A stretch of DNA of 64,000 nt from Meridianimarinicoccus marinus (GCF_040689105.1 NZ_JBFBVU010000012.1:44462-108461), one strand, 5' to 3'. Counted from the first letter of the stretch, positions 26,235 to 34,688 are shown. Numbers and translations: made by a program. Notes: a model not told the origin generated them from the letters alone.

Positions 26235-26729
26235 TCAGCCCAGCTTGTCCTGAAGCGCGGGCGGCACGTCGATGGTGGGCAGCCAGGGGCGCAGATCGAC
26301 CAGCGGGGTCTGGTCGAAACAGTCGATGGCGTCGATATCCAACCGTCCGGTGGCAGGATCGATGCCGGTCAGAACCACGGTCGACAGCGCCAGCGTGTTG
26401 GGCCGGTTCGGCGAGCGGATGGCGAAGGTGCCGCGCGGCCCGTTCACATGGCCGGGGCTTTGGAGGATCAGATCGCGCCGCGCCCGGTCCATCCAGTAGA
26501 TCAGGATCAGCGCCCGGCCCGGTTCCAGACCGGTCAGACCGTCCAGATAGGCCGTATCCATCTCGATATGGGCCGGTTGGCCGCTGTCGCGGGCCAACCG
26601 GATGTTCTTGGGGCAATCGCCGCGCGACCACGGCGTGCGGATGCGCCCGATGAAGGTCAGCCCGGCCTCGGCCCGGTCGCCCGGATCGAAGTCGAGGGTC
26701 TTTTCACCGGGGCGCACCGGGTTGGCCAT
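26235..26729 (-). CDS. trmO: TrmO-type tRNA m6t6A37 methyltransferase
   Basis: A 164-residue TsaA/TrmO family protein, which N6-methylates threonylcarbamoyladenosine at tRNA position 37. Family motifs: IGRIRTPWSRGDCPKN near the start, DGLTGLEPGRALILIYWMD, GTFAIRSPNRPNTLALS and the final DGIDA-like DIDAIDCFDQTPLVDLRPW. It is shorter than E. coli TrmO because it lacks the C-terminal domain, a common form. The gene lies 2 nt after dapA, on the same transcript. Confidence 0.87.
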   Translation of the reverse strand: MANPVRPGEKTLDFDPGDRAEAGLTFIGRIRTPWSRGDCPKNIRLARDSGQPAHIEMDTAYLDGLTGLEPGRALILIYWMDRARRDLILQSPGHVNGPRGTFAIRSPNRPNTLALSTVVLTGIDPATGRLDIDAIDCFDQTPLVDLRPWLPTIDVPPALQDKLG

Positions 26730-26731
26730 GC

Positions 26732-27604
26732 TCAGACCAGACCGGCGTGGGCCAGGGCGGCGTCAATGGCGTCGCGCACCGGCCGGGTCACCGGCAGCAG
26801 CGGCAGACGCACCTCTTCACTGCACAGGCCCAGCTTCGACAGGGCGTATTTCGCCCCCGACAGGCCGGGTTCCAGAAAGATCGCCTCGTGCAGGGGCATC
26901 AGCCGGTCCTGGATCGCCAGTGCAGCGGCATAGTCGCCGTTCAGCGTCGCCTCCTGGAATTGGGCGCACATGGCGGGCGCCACATTGGCCGTGACCGAGA
27001 TGCAACCGACGCCGCCATGGGCATTGAAGCCAAGCGCCGTGGCGTCCTCGCCTGACAGTTGCAGGAACCCGGTGCCGCAGGCGGCGCGCTGCTGGCTGAC
27101 ACGGGCCAGATCGCCGGTGGCATCCTTGACACCCACGATGCGCGGCAGTTTCGCCAGTTCGCCCATGGTGGCAGGCGTCATGTCGACCACCGAGCGGCCG
27201 GGGATGTTGTAGATGATGATCGGCAGGGAGCTGGCGTCATTCAGCGCGGTGTAATGCGCGATCAGCCCGGCCTGCGTCGGCTTGTTGTAATAGGGTGTCA
27301 CCACCAATGCCGCCGCCGCGCCCGCCTTTTCGGCGTGCTGGACAAGGCTGATCGCCTCGGCGGTGGAATTCGAGCCCGCGCCCGCCACCACCGGCACCCG
27401 CCCGGCGGCGGCTTCGATCACGGTTTCGACAATCAGGTGATGCTCGTCATGGCTGACCGTGGGGCTTTCGCCGGTGGTGCCCACCGGCACCAGCCCGTGC
27501 GAGCCCTGTTCGATCTGCCAGTTCACCAGTTTCTTGAGCGTCTCCAGATCCACCGCACCGTCCTTGAACGGGGTTACCAGGGCTGGAAGGGACCCTTTGA
27601 TCAT
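26732..27604 (-). CDS. dapA: 4-hydroxy-tetrahydrodipicolinate synthase
   Basis: A 290-residue class I aldolase that condenses pyruvate and aspartate semialdehyde in lysine and diaminopimelate synthesis. Active-site features: GTTGESPT, YYNKPTQ, the Tyr in YNIPGR, and the Schiff-base Lys in IVGVKDATGDL. An open frame runs far upstream, but ATG 27604 has AAAGGAG 8 nt away and gives the canonical MIKGSLPALVTPF start. It heads a minus-strand unit with trmO and diverges from the lytic transglycosylase gene. Identification is firm. Confidence 0.96.
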   Translation of the reverse strand: MIKGSLPALVTPFKDGAVDLETLKKLVNWQIEQGSHGLVPVGTTGESPTVSHDEHHLIVETVIEAAAGRVPVVAGAGSNSTAEAISLVQHAEKAGAAAALVVTPYYNKPTQAGLIAHYTALNDASSLPIIIYNIPGRSVVDMTPATMGELAKLPRIVGVKDATGDLARVSQQRAACGTGFLQLSGEDATALGFNAHGGVGCISVTANVAPAMCAQFQEATLNGDYAAALAIQDRLMPLHEAIFLEPGLSGAKYALSKLGLCSEEVRLPLLPVTRPVRDAIDAALAHAGLV

Positions 27605-27755
27605 GACACGCTCCTTTGATTCAGGCCGGGGGCGATGTGTCCCCGGCGGATTGCGCGCGGACCCTAGCGGGGGTTTGGGCAATTGCCAAGATTTTGAGTT
27701 GCGCCCCGGTCGCCTGTGGCTACCGTGCCGCGGACAGGGATCGAAAGGATGTATG

Positions 27756-29696
27756 ATGGTCAATGGCGCCGTGCGAAACGGGATCTTGGCGGGAATGCTG
27801 GTGCTGATGCTGGGCAGCGTCCCGGCGCGGGCGGATCTGACCACAGCCATGGCCGAGGTGCGCGCCAGCGACTGGGACGGCGCCCGCGCCGCCGTGCGCA
27901 ACGACAGCGCCGCCGTGCAGGCGGTCGTCGAATGGTATCGGCTGCGCGGCCGCGACGGCGATTTCCGCGACTACCTTGCTTTCCGCGAGACCTATGGCGA
28001 CTGGCCGGGGATGCCGCTGCTGCTGCGGCGGGGCGAGGCCACGATCCCCGCAAATGCCGATCCCGAAGCGGTGCTGCGCTATTTCGGCGATCAACTGCCG
28101 CAGACCGGCACCGGCTCGCTGCGCCTGTCGGCGGCGCTGGAGGCCCTGGGGCGCGGCGATGTGGCCGGGGCCGAGGCGATCCGGGCGTGGCGGGTGCTGC
28201 GCCTGTCGGCGGACGAAGAAAGCACGATGCTGGCCCGCTATGGTCAGGTGCTGGCCGATCACCACGTGGCGCGCATGGACATGCTGCTTTGGAACGGCTG
28301 GCTGACCGAGGCCGCGCGTATGCGCCCGCGCGTGCCCGAGGGCTGGCGTCGTCTGCACGATGCCCGCGCCGGGTTGCGGCGCGATGCCGACGGGGTCAAC
28401 AGCCTGATCGACCGGGTGCCGCTGGAGTTGCAGGAAGATCCGGGGCTGGCCTATGAGCGCGCCGAATGGCGGTTCCGCAACGGTCACGAAGAGCGGGCGC
28501 TGGAACTGGTGCTGCAACGGTCGGGCAGCGTCGAAAGCCTGGGCAAGCCCGAGAAATGGGCCAAGCGGCGCCGGTCGCTGGGGCGCGAGCTGATGCGCAA
28601 GGGGCAGGCGCGCGAGGCCTATCTGCTGGTCTCGCAGCACCATCTGACCGAAGGCTCGGACTATGCCGATCTGGAATGGCTGTCGGGCTATCTGGCGCTG
28701 CGCAAGCTGGACACGCCGGGGGCCGCGCTGGACCATTTCCAGCGGTTCCGGCTGGCGGTGCAAAGCCCGATCAGCCTGGGCCGCGCCGGATATTGGGAAG
28801 GACGCGCCTTTGAAACCCTGGGCGACACCGCCTCGGCGCAGGCGGCCTATGAGTTCGGCGGCGAGTTCCAAGGCACCTTCTATGGGCAACTGGCCGCCGA
28901 GAAGGCCGGGCTGGCCATGGATCCCGGGCTTCTGGGACAAACCAAGTATCCGGTGCGGCGAAGCTCTCCCCTGCGGCAGAATTCGGTCTACCTTGCCGGG
29001 GTCGCGCTGGACCAGGCGGGCGAACTGGCGGTGTCGGGCCGGTTCTTCGCGCATCTGGCCGAAAGCCTGAACCGCGGCGAGATCGGCGAGTTGTTGTCGC
29101 TGACCGAGGAATTGGGCGAGCCCTACTACCAGTTGCGCATCGCCAAGCGGGCGGCGGCAGACGGGCACACGCTGAACCGGTCCTATTTCCCGATGTTTGC
29201 GATCTCGGTCGCCGGGCGTCCAGGGGTTGAGCCGGAACTGGCGCTGGCCATTGCCCGGCGCGAAAGCGAGTTCAACCCGGTGGTCGTCAGCCCGGCGGGC
29301 GCGCGCGGGCTGATGCAGGTGATGCCCGGCACCGCCAAGGACATTGCCGCCGAGGTCGGGCTGCCCTATTCGCTGGGGCGGTTGACCGCGGACCCGTCGT
29401 ACAACGCGCGTCTGGGTACCGCCTATCTGTCGAAACTGAAGGGCCGATTCGGGGTCAATGATGCGCTGGTGGCGGTTGGCTACAACGCCGGGCCGGCGCG
29501 GCCGCCGCAATGGATCAAGCGCTATGGCGATCCCCGGTCGTCGCAGGTGGACGCGGTGGATTGGGTCGAACATATCCCCTTCACCGAGACCCGGAACTAC
29601 GTGATGCGGGTGACCGAATCGCTGCTGCCCTATCGCGCGCAGCTGACGGGCCAGCCGCAGCCGCTGACCCTGTCGCAAGACCTCAAGCGGCGCTAG
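27756..29696 (+). CDS. Soluble lytic transglycosylase (Slt70-like)
   Basis: A 646-residue periplasmic enzyme that cleaves peptidoglycan glycan strands to 1,6-anhydromuropeptides. Signal peptide NGILAGMLVLMLGSVPARA, then a long alpha-superhelical region (about 30-470) like the ring of Slt70, then the catalytic domain with the Glu in ARRESEFNPVVVSPAGARGLMQ, followed by VGYNAGP and FTETRNYVMRV. ATG 27756 is chosen because GAAAGGA is 6 nt upstream; ATG 27753 is in frame one codon earlier. The 151-bp gap to dapA is a divergent promoter region. Confidence 0.93.
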   Translation: MVNGAVRNGILAGMLVLMLGSVPARADLTTAMAEVRASDWDGARAAVRNDSAAVQAVVEWYRLRGRDGDFRDYLAFRETYGDWPGMPLLLRRGEATIPANADPEAVLRYFGDQLPQTGTGSLRLSAALEALGRGDVAGAEAIRAWRVLRLSADEESTMLARYGQVLADHHVARMDMLLWNGWLTEAARMRPRVPEGWRRLHDARAGLRRDADGVNSLIDRVPLELQEDPGLAYERAEWRFRNGHEERALELVLQRSGSVESLGKPEKWAKRRRSLGRELMRKGQAREAYLLVSQHHLTEGSDYADLEWLSGYLALRKLDTPGAALDHFQRFRLAVQSPISLGRAGYWEGRAFETLGDTASAQAAYEFGGEFQGTFYGQLAAEKAGLAMDPGLLGQTKYPVRRSSPLRQNSVYLAGVALDQAGELAVSGRFFAHLAESLNRGEIGELLSLTEELGEPYYQLRIAKRAAADGHTLNRSYFPMFAISVAGRPGVEPELALAIARRESEFNPVVVSPAGARGLMQVMPGTAKDIAAEVGLPYSLGRLTADPSYNARLGTAYLSKLKGRFGVNDALVAVGYNAGPARPPQWIKRYGDPRSSQVDAVDWVEHIPFTETRNYVMRVTESLLPYRAQLTGQPQPLTLSQDLKRR

Positions 29697-29712
29697 GGCG
29701 GTGGGGGCGGGT

Positions 29713-29745
29713 GCCTCCGGCGGGAGTATTGCGGACAAAAAAAAG
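29713..29745 (+). repeat. Dispersed GGAGTATTT repeat, copy C
   Basis: GCCTCCGGCGGGAGTATT then GCGGACAAAAAAAAG, between the 3' ends of the convergent transglycosylase and DMT genes; its last bases are the A-rich part. Confidence 0.8.
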
Positions 29746-29753
29746 TGCTGGGA

Positions 29754-30644
29754 TCAGCGCGTTTGCCGTTCCCGCCACAGGGTGAAGACACCGGCGGCGA
29801 CGATGATGGCCGCACCGGTGGCCACATTTGGGCGCAGGCTTTCGTTGAAGATGATGATCCCGAGGAACGCCGCGAAGGGAAGTTGCATGTAGGCGAAGGG
29901 CTGCACCACGCTGGCTTCGGCCACCGCATAGCTGCGGATCAGCAGCCAATGCCCCAGCAGCCCCGCCAGGCTGAGGGCCGCCATCCAGATCCAGTCATTC
30001 GGGGCCATCGGTTCCCAGACCCACAGGCCGACGCCGGTCATGGCGACAGCACCCGACACCCCAGTCCAGAAAAAGCAGGTGCGGGCGCTGTCCTTGCGCG
30101 ATGCGTAGCGGGTGAGCAGCGCATAGGTGGCAAAGATTGCGGCGGCGGCGAGCGGGATCACGGCGGCCGGTTGCAGGGCGCCGCGCCCCGGTTGCAGGAT
30201 GATGAGGATGCCGAAGAAGCCCGCCGCGATGGCCGACCAGCGGCGCCAGCCGACCTTTTCGCCCAGCACCGGGCCGGAGAGCGCGGCGACGATCAGCGGG
30301 TAGGCGGTAAAGACCGCGTGGGTTTCCACCAGGCCCAGGTGGATGAAAGCCAGTGCCATGATGACGATCTCGGCGGCCAGAAGCAGCCCGCGCAGGATCT
30401 GGATCACCGGTTGCGACGTCCGGGCAGCGGCGCGCAGCCCGCCGGGTGCGCGGGCGGCAAGGACGATCACGAAGAGACCGAAGGCCCAGTAACGGATCAT
30501 CACCACCATCAGCGGGCTGTAGCTTTCGGCCAGGTGTCTCGTCAGCACGTCCTGGATCGAGAACACCAGCGTGGTTGCAATCATCAGCAGGATGCCGAGG
30601 CGGTTGTCCTGCCCGGCCACCGAGGTTTCGACATTGGGGATCAT
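29754..30644 (-). CDS. DMT-superfamily (EamA) transporter
   Basis: A 296-residue inner-membrane protein with about ten predicted helices arranged as two EamA repeats (residues about 14-145 and 155-290). The second repeat ends with FAYMQLPFAAFLGIIIFNESLRPN, the conserved Glu-bearing stretch of this family. Such proteins export or exchange small metabolites; the substrate is unknown. ATG 30644 overlaps the mnmD stop as ATGA, so it is translated with mnmD, and the long upstream extension is the mnmD sequence in another frame. Confidence 0.9.
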   Translation of the reverse strand: MIPNVETSVAGQDNRLGILLMIATTLVFSIQDVLTRHLAESYSPLMVVMIRYWAFGLFVIVLAARAPGGLRAAARTSQPVIQILRGLLLAAEIVIMALAFIHLGLVETHAVFTAYPLIVAALSGPVLGEKVGWRRWSAIAAGFFGILIILQPGRGALQPAAVIPLAAAAIFATYALLTRYASRKDSARTCFFWTGVSGAVAMTGVGLWVWEPMAPNDWIWMAALSLAGLLGHWLLIRSYAVAEASVVQPFAYMQLPFAAFLGIIIFNESLRPNVATGAAIIVAAGVFTLWRERQTR

Positions 30645-31312
30645 GACATCTGCGCCCGGGTCATGTGGCGTTTGCGGCCAAACCCCGCCGTGCGGGTGAC
30701 GGTGAAGCCCGCCTCGGCCAGATTGCGGCGCACGAAGCCCGCCGCCGTGTAAGTGGCGCAGGTGCCCTGCGGCGCGGTGTGGCGGGCGACTTGTGCCATC
30801 AGGTCGGCCTCCCAAAGCTCGGGATTGCGGGCCGGGGCGAAACCGTCGAGGAACCAGGCATCGGCCTGTCCGACCCAGTCCGGCAGGGTGGTGCGCGCAT
30901 CGCCGATCACGATGTCCGCGTGCAGGTCCGGGGTCTGGATGCGGGTCTCGCCGCGCGACCAGGCGTCCAGCAACGGGGCGGCGACGGCATGGGCCTCGGG
31001 GAAGCGGCGCAGGGCGCGGTCAAGGTCCGGGGCGGTCATCGGGTAGCCCTCGAACCCGGTGTAGCGCAGCGGGCCGGGGGTGCCGCTGTCCTGCCATGCG
31101 ATCAGTGCGGCCAGCAGGTTGAGACCGGTGCCGAAGCCCAGTTCGGCGATGCGAAAGCCGGGCCGGAAGCGGGCGGGCAGATCGTTGCCCGCCAGAAACA
31201 CGTGGCGGGTTTCGGCCAGACCGTTGTCGAGCGAGAAATACGGATCGTCGAACTGCCGGGAGACCGGAACGCCATCGGTTTTCCATTCGAGATCGGCCGG
31301 CGGCGCCTTCAT
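30641..31312 (-). CDS. mnmD: tRNA mnm5s2U methyltransferase MnmD
   Basis: A 223-residue SAM-dependent methyltransferase corresponding to the N-terminal (MnmC(m), DUF752) half of E. coli MnmC, which completes mnm5s2U at the tRNA wobble position. Family marks: LEWKTDGVPVSRQFDDPYFS, GLAETRHVFLAGNDLPAR, the SAM loop LGFGTGLNLLAALI, and WFLDGFAPARNPELW. ATG 31312 gives the normal start; the extension upstream is not supported. The oxidase half of MnmC is encoded separately and divergently 110 bp away. Confidence 0.9.
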   Translation of the reverse strand: MKAPPADLEWKTDGVPVSRQFDDPYFSLDNGLAETRHVFLAGNDLPARFRPGFRIAELGFGTGLNLLAALIAWQDSGTPGPLRYTGFEGYPMTAPDLDRALRRFPEAHAVAAPLLDAWSRGETRIQTPDLHADIVIGDARTTLPDWVGQADAWFLDGFAPARNPELWEADLMAQVARHTAPQGTCATYTAAGFVRRNLAEAGFTVTRTAGFGRKRHMTRAQMS

Positions 31313-31422
31313 GCTGGTGTCCGTTCGTGGGTTGGAGTAACAGCCCGGTGCTGTCCCGTCCTCCATGGCCATTTTGCCGGCAATGTCAATTTCACGGGGC
31401 CGAAATCGTGAAAGGCGTGCCG

Positions 31423-32466
31423 ATGACCATTGCCAGTATCACCATTCACGGGGCCGGGATCTTCGGGCTGTCGGTGGCGTATTTCTGCCTGAAGAAGGGT
31501 GCGCGCGTGACCGTGGTCGATCCCGGCGGAGTTGGTGCCGGGGCCAGTGGCGGCCTGGTGGGCGCCCTGTCGCCGCATACGCCCGAGAACTGGAATCCCA
31601 AGAAGGCATTCCAGTTCGAAAGCCTGATAATGGCGGCGCCGTTCTGGGACGACGTGGCGCGGTTGAGCGGGCGCGATCCGGGCTATGGCCGCGTCGGGCG
31701 GTTGCAGCCTCTGGCCGATGCCCGCGCGGTGCAATTGGCCCGGATGCGGCAGGAGACGGCGGCAGCCTTGTGGCAGGGCAAGGCGGTCTGGGAGGTGATC
31801 GAGGCCGATCTGGCCGGCGCTTGGGCGCCGCGGTCCGCGACCGGGCTGTTGATCCGCGACACGCTGAGCGCGCGGTTGCATCCGCGTCAGGGCTGCGCGG
31901 CGCTGGCGGCGGCCATCGTGGCGCTGGGCGGCGAGATCACGGAAGCCGCCCCGGTAGGGCAGGATGTGACGGTGCTGGCCACCGGGTACACCGGTCTGCT
32001 GGACCTGTCGCAGGAACTGGGCGTTCCGGTCGGCAGCGGCGTGAAAGGGCAAGGGGCGCTGCTGGATCTGGATCGCGCCGGCGCGCCGCAGATCTTCGCC
32101 GAGGGTGTGCATGTCGTGCCGCATGGCGACGGGACCGTGGCGGTAGGCTCGACCAGCGAGCGGGAGTTTGACGCGGCCACCACCACGGATGCGCAACTGG
32201 ACGCGGTGCTGGAAACGGCCATTCGGGTCTGTCCGGTGCTGAACGGCGTGCCGGTTCTGGCCCGCTGGGCCGGGGTGCGGCCACGGGCGCGCAGCCGGGC
32301 GCCGATGCTGGGGGCGCATCCGATCCGGCCGGCGTCCTTCATCGCCAATGGCGGTTTCAAGATCGGCTTCGGCGTGGCGCCGAAGGTCGGGCAGGTCATG
32401 GCCGATCTGATCCTTGAGGGCGTGGATGCGATCCCCGAGGGGTTCCGGGTGTCGGACAACCTTTAG
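31423..32466 (+). CDS. FAD-dependent oxidoreductase, MnmC(o)-like
   Basis: A 347-residue DAO-fold flavoprotein. The FAD Rossmann motif IHGAGIFGLSVAYF opens the protein, followed by GVGAGASGGLVGALSPHTP, close to the pattern in the C-terminal half of MnmC, which removes the carboxymethyl group from cmnm5s2U. Later ARWAGVRPRARSRAPMLG and NGGFKIGFGVAPKVG resemble the substrate and FAD-closing region. Start ATG 31423 has AAAGG 7 nt upstream. Its position next to divergent mnmD strongly supports a split MnmC. Alternative: a glycine/D-amino-acid oxidase of another pathway. Confidence 0.8.
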   Translation: MTIASITIHGAGIFGLSVAYFCLKKGARVTVVDPGGVGAGASGGLVGALSPHTPENWNPKKAFQFESLIMAAPFWDDVARLSGRDPGYGRVGRLQPLADARAVQLARMRQETAAALWQGKAVWEVIEADLAGAWAPRSATGLLIRDTLSARLHPRQGCAALAAAIVALGGEITEAAPVGQDVTVLATGYTGLLDLSQELGVPVGSGVKGQGALLDLDRAGAPQIFAEGVHVVPHGDGTVAVGSTSEREFDAATTTDAQLDAVLETAIRVCPVLNGVPVLARWAGVRPRARSRAPMLGAHPIRPASFIANGGFKIGFGVAPKVGQVMADLILEGVDAIPEGFRVSDNL

Positions 32467-32571
32467 GATCAGGGGCCGGGGAATCTCCCGCCCCCGGACC
32501 GGCGGGCATTGCCCTTGCCCGGCGTTGGGCCGGGCAGTCGCGCCCCGGTCGGGGCGCGACTGTGGGTGCGC
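32467..32571. other. Convergent gap with strong hairpin
   Basis: Between the oxidoreductase (+) and the beta-barrel gene (-). It holds a perfect 11-bp stem AGTCGCGCCCC (32536-32546) / GGGGCGCGACT (32551-32561) with loop GGTC, overlapping a second possible stem (TGCCCGGC/GCCGGGCA). No T-run on either side, so it may stop transcription only with Rho or simply stabilise 3' ends. Confidence 0.6.
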
Positions 32572-33282
32572 CTAGAAATGCCACTCCAGTCCGAGGGTGG
32601 GACCGAAGATGCGCAGTTCCGAGAACGCGGGGTCGTCGAACCCCACTTGCAGGTGGCGGTAGCCTGCCGTGGCCCAGAATCCGCCGCTGAGCCGGTAGCG
32701 CGCGTCAAGGCGCAGGTCGAACTGGGTGTCGATTGCGCCCGCGCTGTAGCCCCCTGCCGTGAGCGTTCCGGCAAGCTGCCAGCGGTCCGACAGTGCCGCT
32801 TCGCCGTAGACCCCGACAAAGGGCACCGTGTCGCGTTCCGAAGCCTTCAACCGGCCCAGTGGCCCGAGGTCCATTTCGAAATTGACATCCCAGTACCGGG
32901 CGCCGGCAACAAGCTCGGCCCGCGCGGTCGGGCTGTTGTGGAACGCATAGCCATAGGCCAGCGCGGACATGGCGCCGTAAAGGCGCATGTCCGGGTCCAG
33001 AATGCCGAAGTAGGGACCGGCCGCGTCCGAAATGCTGACCCCGATGAACTCGGCCCAGAAGCTGTGGCGGCCGTAGCGCAACTCGCCCACCAACGGCAGG
33101 GCGTACCAGCCGATTTCCGAGAACGGGCCTTCGTAGTCCTCGACCGGCGCGCCTTGCAGGGTGCTGTCCACCGCCAGACCGGTCTGCCAGTAGTAGGTCG
33201 CGATACGGCCGGTCCAGCGCTCGGCCGTGGCGGGGCAGGCGGCAAGTGTCAGTCCCGCCAGCAAGGCCGCGCAGACCTTCAC
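32572..33282 (-). CDS. Outer-membrane beta-barrel protein, unknown
   Basis: A 236-residue exported protein. Signal peptide KVCAALLAGLTLAACPATA (a lipobox-like LAAC is also present, so lipidation is possible). The mature part has alternating hydrophobic/polar strands and ends in a terminal Phe (GLEWHF), the usual outer-membrane insertion signal; about eight to ten strands are plausible. No catalytic motif of known lipid A enzymes is evident. No ATG fits; GTG 33282 overlaps the stop of the upstream Lin0512 gene as GTGA, so it is coupled to a cobO-Lin0512-Lin0512 operon. A link to cobalamin or cobalt traffic is only inferred from position. Confidence 0.75.
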   Translation of the reverse strand: MKVCAALLAGLTLAACPATAERWTGRIATYYWQTGLAVDSTLQGAPVEDYEGPFSEIGWYALPLVGELRYGRHSFWAEFIGVSISDAAGPYFGILDPDMRLYGAMSALAYGYAFHNSPTARAELVAGARYWDVNFEMDLGPLGRLKASERDTVPFVGVYGEAALSDRWQLAGTLTAGGYSAGAIDTQFDLRLDARYRLSGGFWATAGYRHLQVGFDDPAFSELRIFGPTLGLEWHF

Positions 33283-33626
33283 GGGGTTGATGAGGACATG
33301 GGGGGCAGGAAGACCTCGACCGCCACGGCGGCGATCTGAACGGTGCTGCCGGTTTCGGGGTCGGTGCTGGTCAGCCCGCCTTTGGCCACGATAACCTCGG
33401 TGGGTGCCGGGGAAAACTGGGCCGCAACCGCCGGTGCATCGACCTGCGCAGGGTCGCTGACGCCCAGCGAAACCTTGATGCGCAGGCGCTGCCGGGCCTC
33501 GGTCAGCTTGTCCAGAAACTGCAGGGTTGAGTGGCTTGCGGCGTCCAGCAGGCCGTGGGCCACGGCCTCGTCGATGGTTTTGCCGGTTCCCATGCCCATC
33601 TTGATGATCGCGCGCTGGTCGGTCAT
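33279..33626 (-). CDS. Lin0512 family protein, paralogue 1
   Basis: A 115-residue protein of the Lin0512 family, whose function is unknown. It begins MTDQRAIIKMGMGTGKTIDEAVAHGLLDA, contains a long amphipathic helix (LDKLTEARQRLRIKVSLGVS), and continues with EVIVAKGGLTSTDPETGSTVQIAAVAVEV. The GMGTGKT stretch resembles a P-loop only loosely. It overlaps the next paralogue by 4 nt upstream and the beta-barrel gene by 4 nt downstream, in the cobO operon. Confidence 0.8.
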   Translation of the reverse strand: MTDQRAIIKMGMGTGKTIDEAVAHGLLDAASHSTLQFLDKLTEARQRLRIKVSLGVSDPAQVDAPAVAAQFSPAPTEVIVAKGGLTSTDPETGSTVQIAAVAVEVFLPPMSSSTP

Positions 33627-33973
33627 GCGCCCGAGGCCATGTCGAAAGAAACGGAAATGGCCGCATTGGCGATGACCGTGGGCTTGCCGCCGTCGTCGCG
33701 GGGGATGTCCAACCCGCCGTGGGTGATCGTCACGGTCGGCTGGCCATAGGGAAAGACCGCGATCAGCGCGGCCTTGTCCACGGCTTGAGGCGCCTGCACG
33801 CCGACGTGGACGTCGATCAGCATGTCATCCTTGGGGCGGCCCAGAAGCTCGGCCAGGTTGATCGAATTGTGCCACAGGGCGTTGCGCAGGGCGCGGACGG
33901 CGGCCTTGGTATAATCCTGACGGCGCAGCGAGGTGCCCATGCCGTATTCGGTCAGCAGGCGCTGGCGTGGCAT
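33623..33973 (-). CDS. Lin0512 family protein, paralogue 2
   Basis: A 116-residue second member of the Lin0512 family. It shares the pattern of its neighbour: EYGMGTSLRRQDYTKAAVRALRNAL near the start, then VHVGVQAPQAVDKAAL and VTITHGGLDIPRDDGG near the end. The order of elements (GMGT, helix, V-GV, GGL) is the same in both, so they probably arose by duplication and may form a heterodimer. The start codon overlaps the cobO stop by one base (TGATG). Function unknown. Confidence 0.8.
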   Translation of the reverse strand: MPRQRLLTEYGMGTSLRRQDYTKAAVRALRNALWHNSINLAELLGRPKDDMLIDVHVGVQAPQAVDKAALIAVFPYGQPTVTITHGGLDIPRDDGGKPTVIANAAISVSFDMASGA

Positions 33974-34596
33974 CAGTATTCGACCCCGATCTGGGCCTTG
34001 ATCCCGGCCCGGAAGGGATGCTTGACCAGTTCCATCTCTGTGACCAGATCGGCGGCCTCGATCAGCGGCTCCTTGGCGTTGCGGCCGGTCAGAACCACAT
34101 GGGTCATCTCGGGCTTTTCGGATTGCAGGAAAGTCACGACCTCCTCGACATCCAGATAGTCATAGCGCAGGGCGATGTTGATCTCGTCCAGCAGGACCAT
34201 TTTGTTGGCCGGGTCGCGGATCAACTCCTTGGCCTTTTCCCAGGCGGCTTGCGCCATCTCCATGTCGCGGGCCTTGTCCTGGGTTTCCCAGGTGAAGCCC
34301 TCGCCCATGGTGTGGAACTGGCAGATGTCCTGGAACCTGGACAGGATCAGGTCGCGCTCGCCGGTGGACATGCCGCCCTTGATGAACTGCACCACGGCGC
34401 AGGGCATCTGGTGGGCGATGCAGCGGAAGATCATCCCGAAGGCGGCCGAGCTTTTGCCCTTGCCCTTGCCGGTGTGGACGATGATCAGCCCCTTCTGGTC
34501 GGACTTGGTGGCCATGATCTTGTCACGGGCGGCCTTTTTCTTGGCCATCTTGGCGGCGTGGCGGGCCAGATCGTCCTTCGGGGGGGTGTCGGTCAT
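33973..34596 (-). CDS. cobO: Cob(I)yrinic acid a,c-diamide adenosyltransferase
   Basis: A 207-residue CobA/CobO/BtuR-type enzyme that adds the upper 5'-deoxyadenosyl ligand to cobalt(I) corrinoids in de novo synthesis and salvage. The inverted-P-loop ATP site is GLIIVHTGKGKGKSSAAFG; further marks are VVQFIKGG, MVLLDEINIALRYDYL and HVVLTGRNA. Start ATG 34596 has GAGGA upstream. It leads the tight operon cobO-Lin0512-Lin0512-beta-barrel. The 92-bp gap upstream to lrgB shows no riboswitch. Confidence 0.96.
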   Translation of the reverse strand: MTDTPPKDDLARHAAKMAKKKAARDKIMATKSDQKGLIIVHTGKGKGKSSAAFGMIFRCIAHQMPCAVVQFIKGGMSTGERDLILSRFQDICQFHTMGEGFTWETQDKARDMEMAQAAWEKAKELIRDPANKMVLLDEINIALRYDYLDVEEVVTFLQSEKPEMTHVVLTGRNAKEPLIEAADLVTEMELVKHPFRAGIKAQIGVEY

Positions 34597-34688
34597 GGGA
34601 TCCTCGGGTCAGGGTGTTGGGCAGGCCGGGTGTCACGGGGCAGAATACCCGCGCCCGCGGTGGCGTCTACTGCCGTTACGCGGGCGGG

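Noticed and set aside
33549..33626. Lin0512 GMGTGKT stretch as an ATP-binding P-loop
   Set aside because: The stretch is at the extreme N terminus and is not followed by the rest of a P-loop fold, and the paralogue has GMGTSLR instead.
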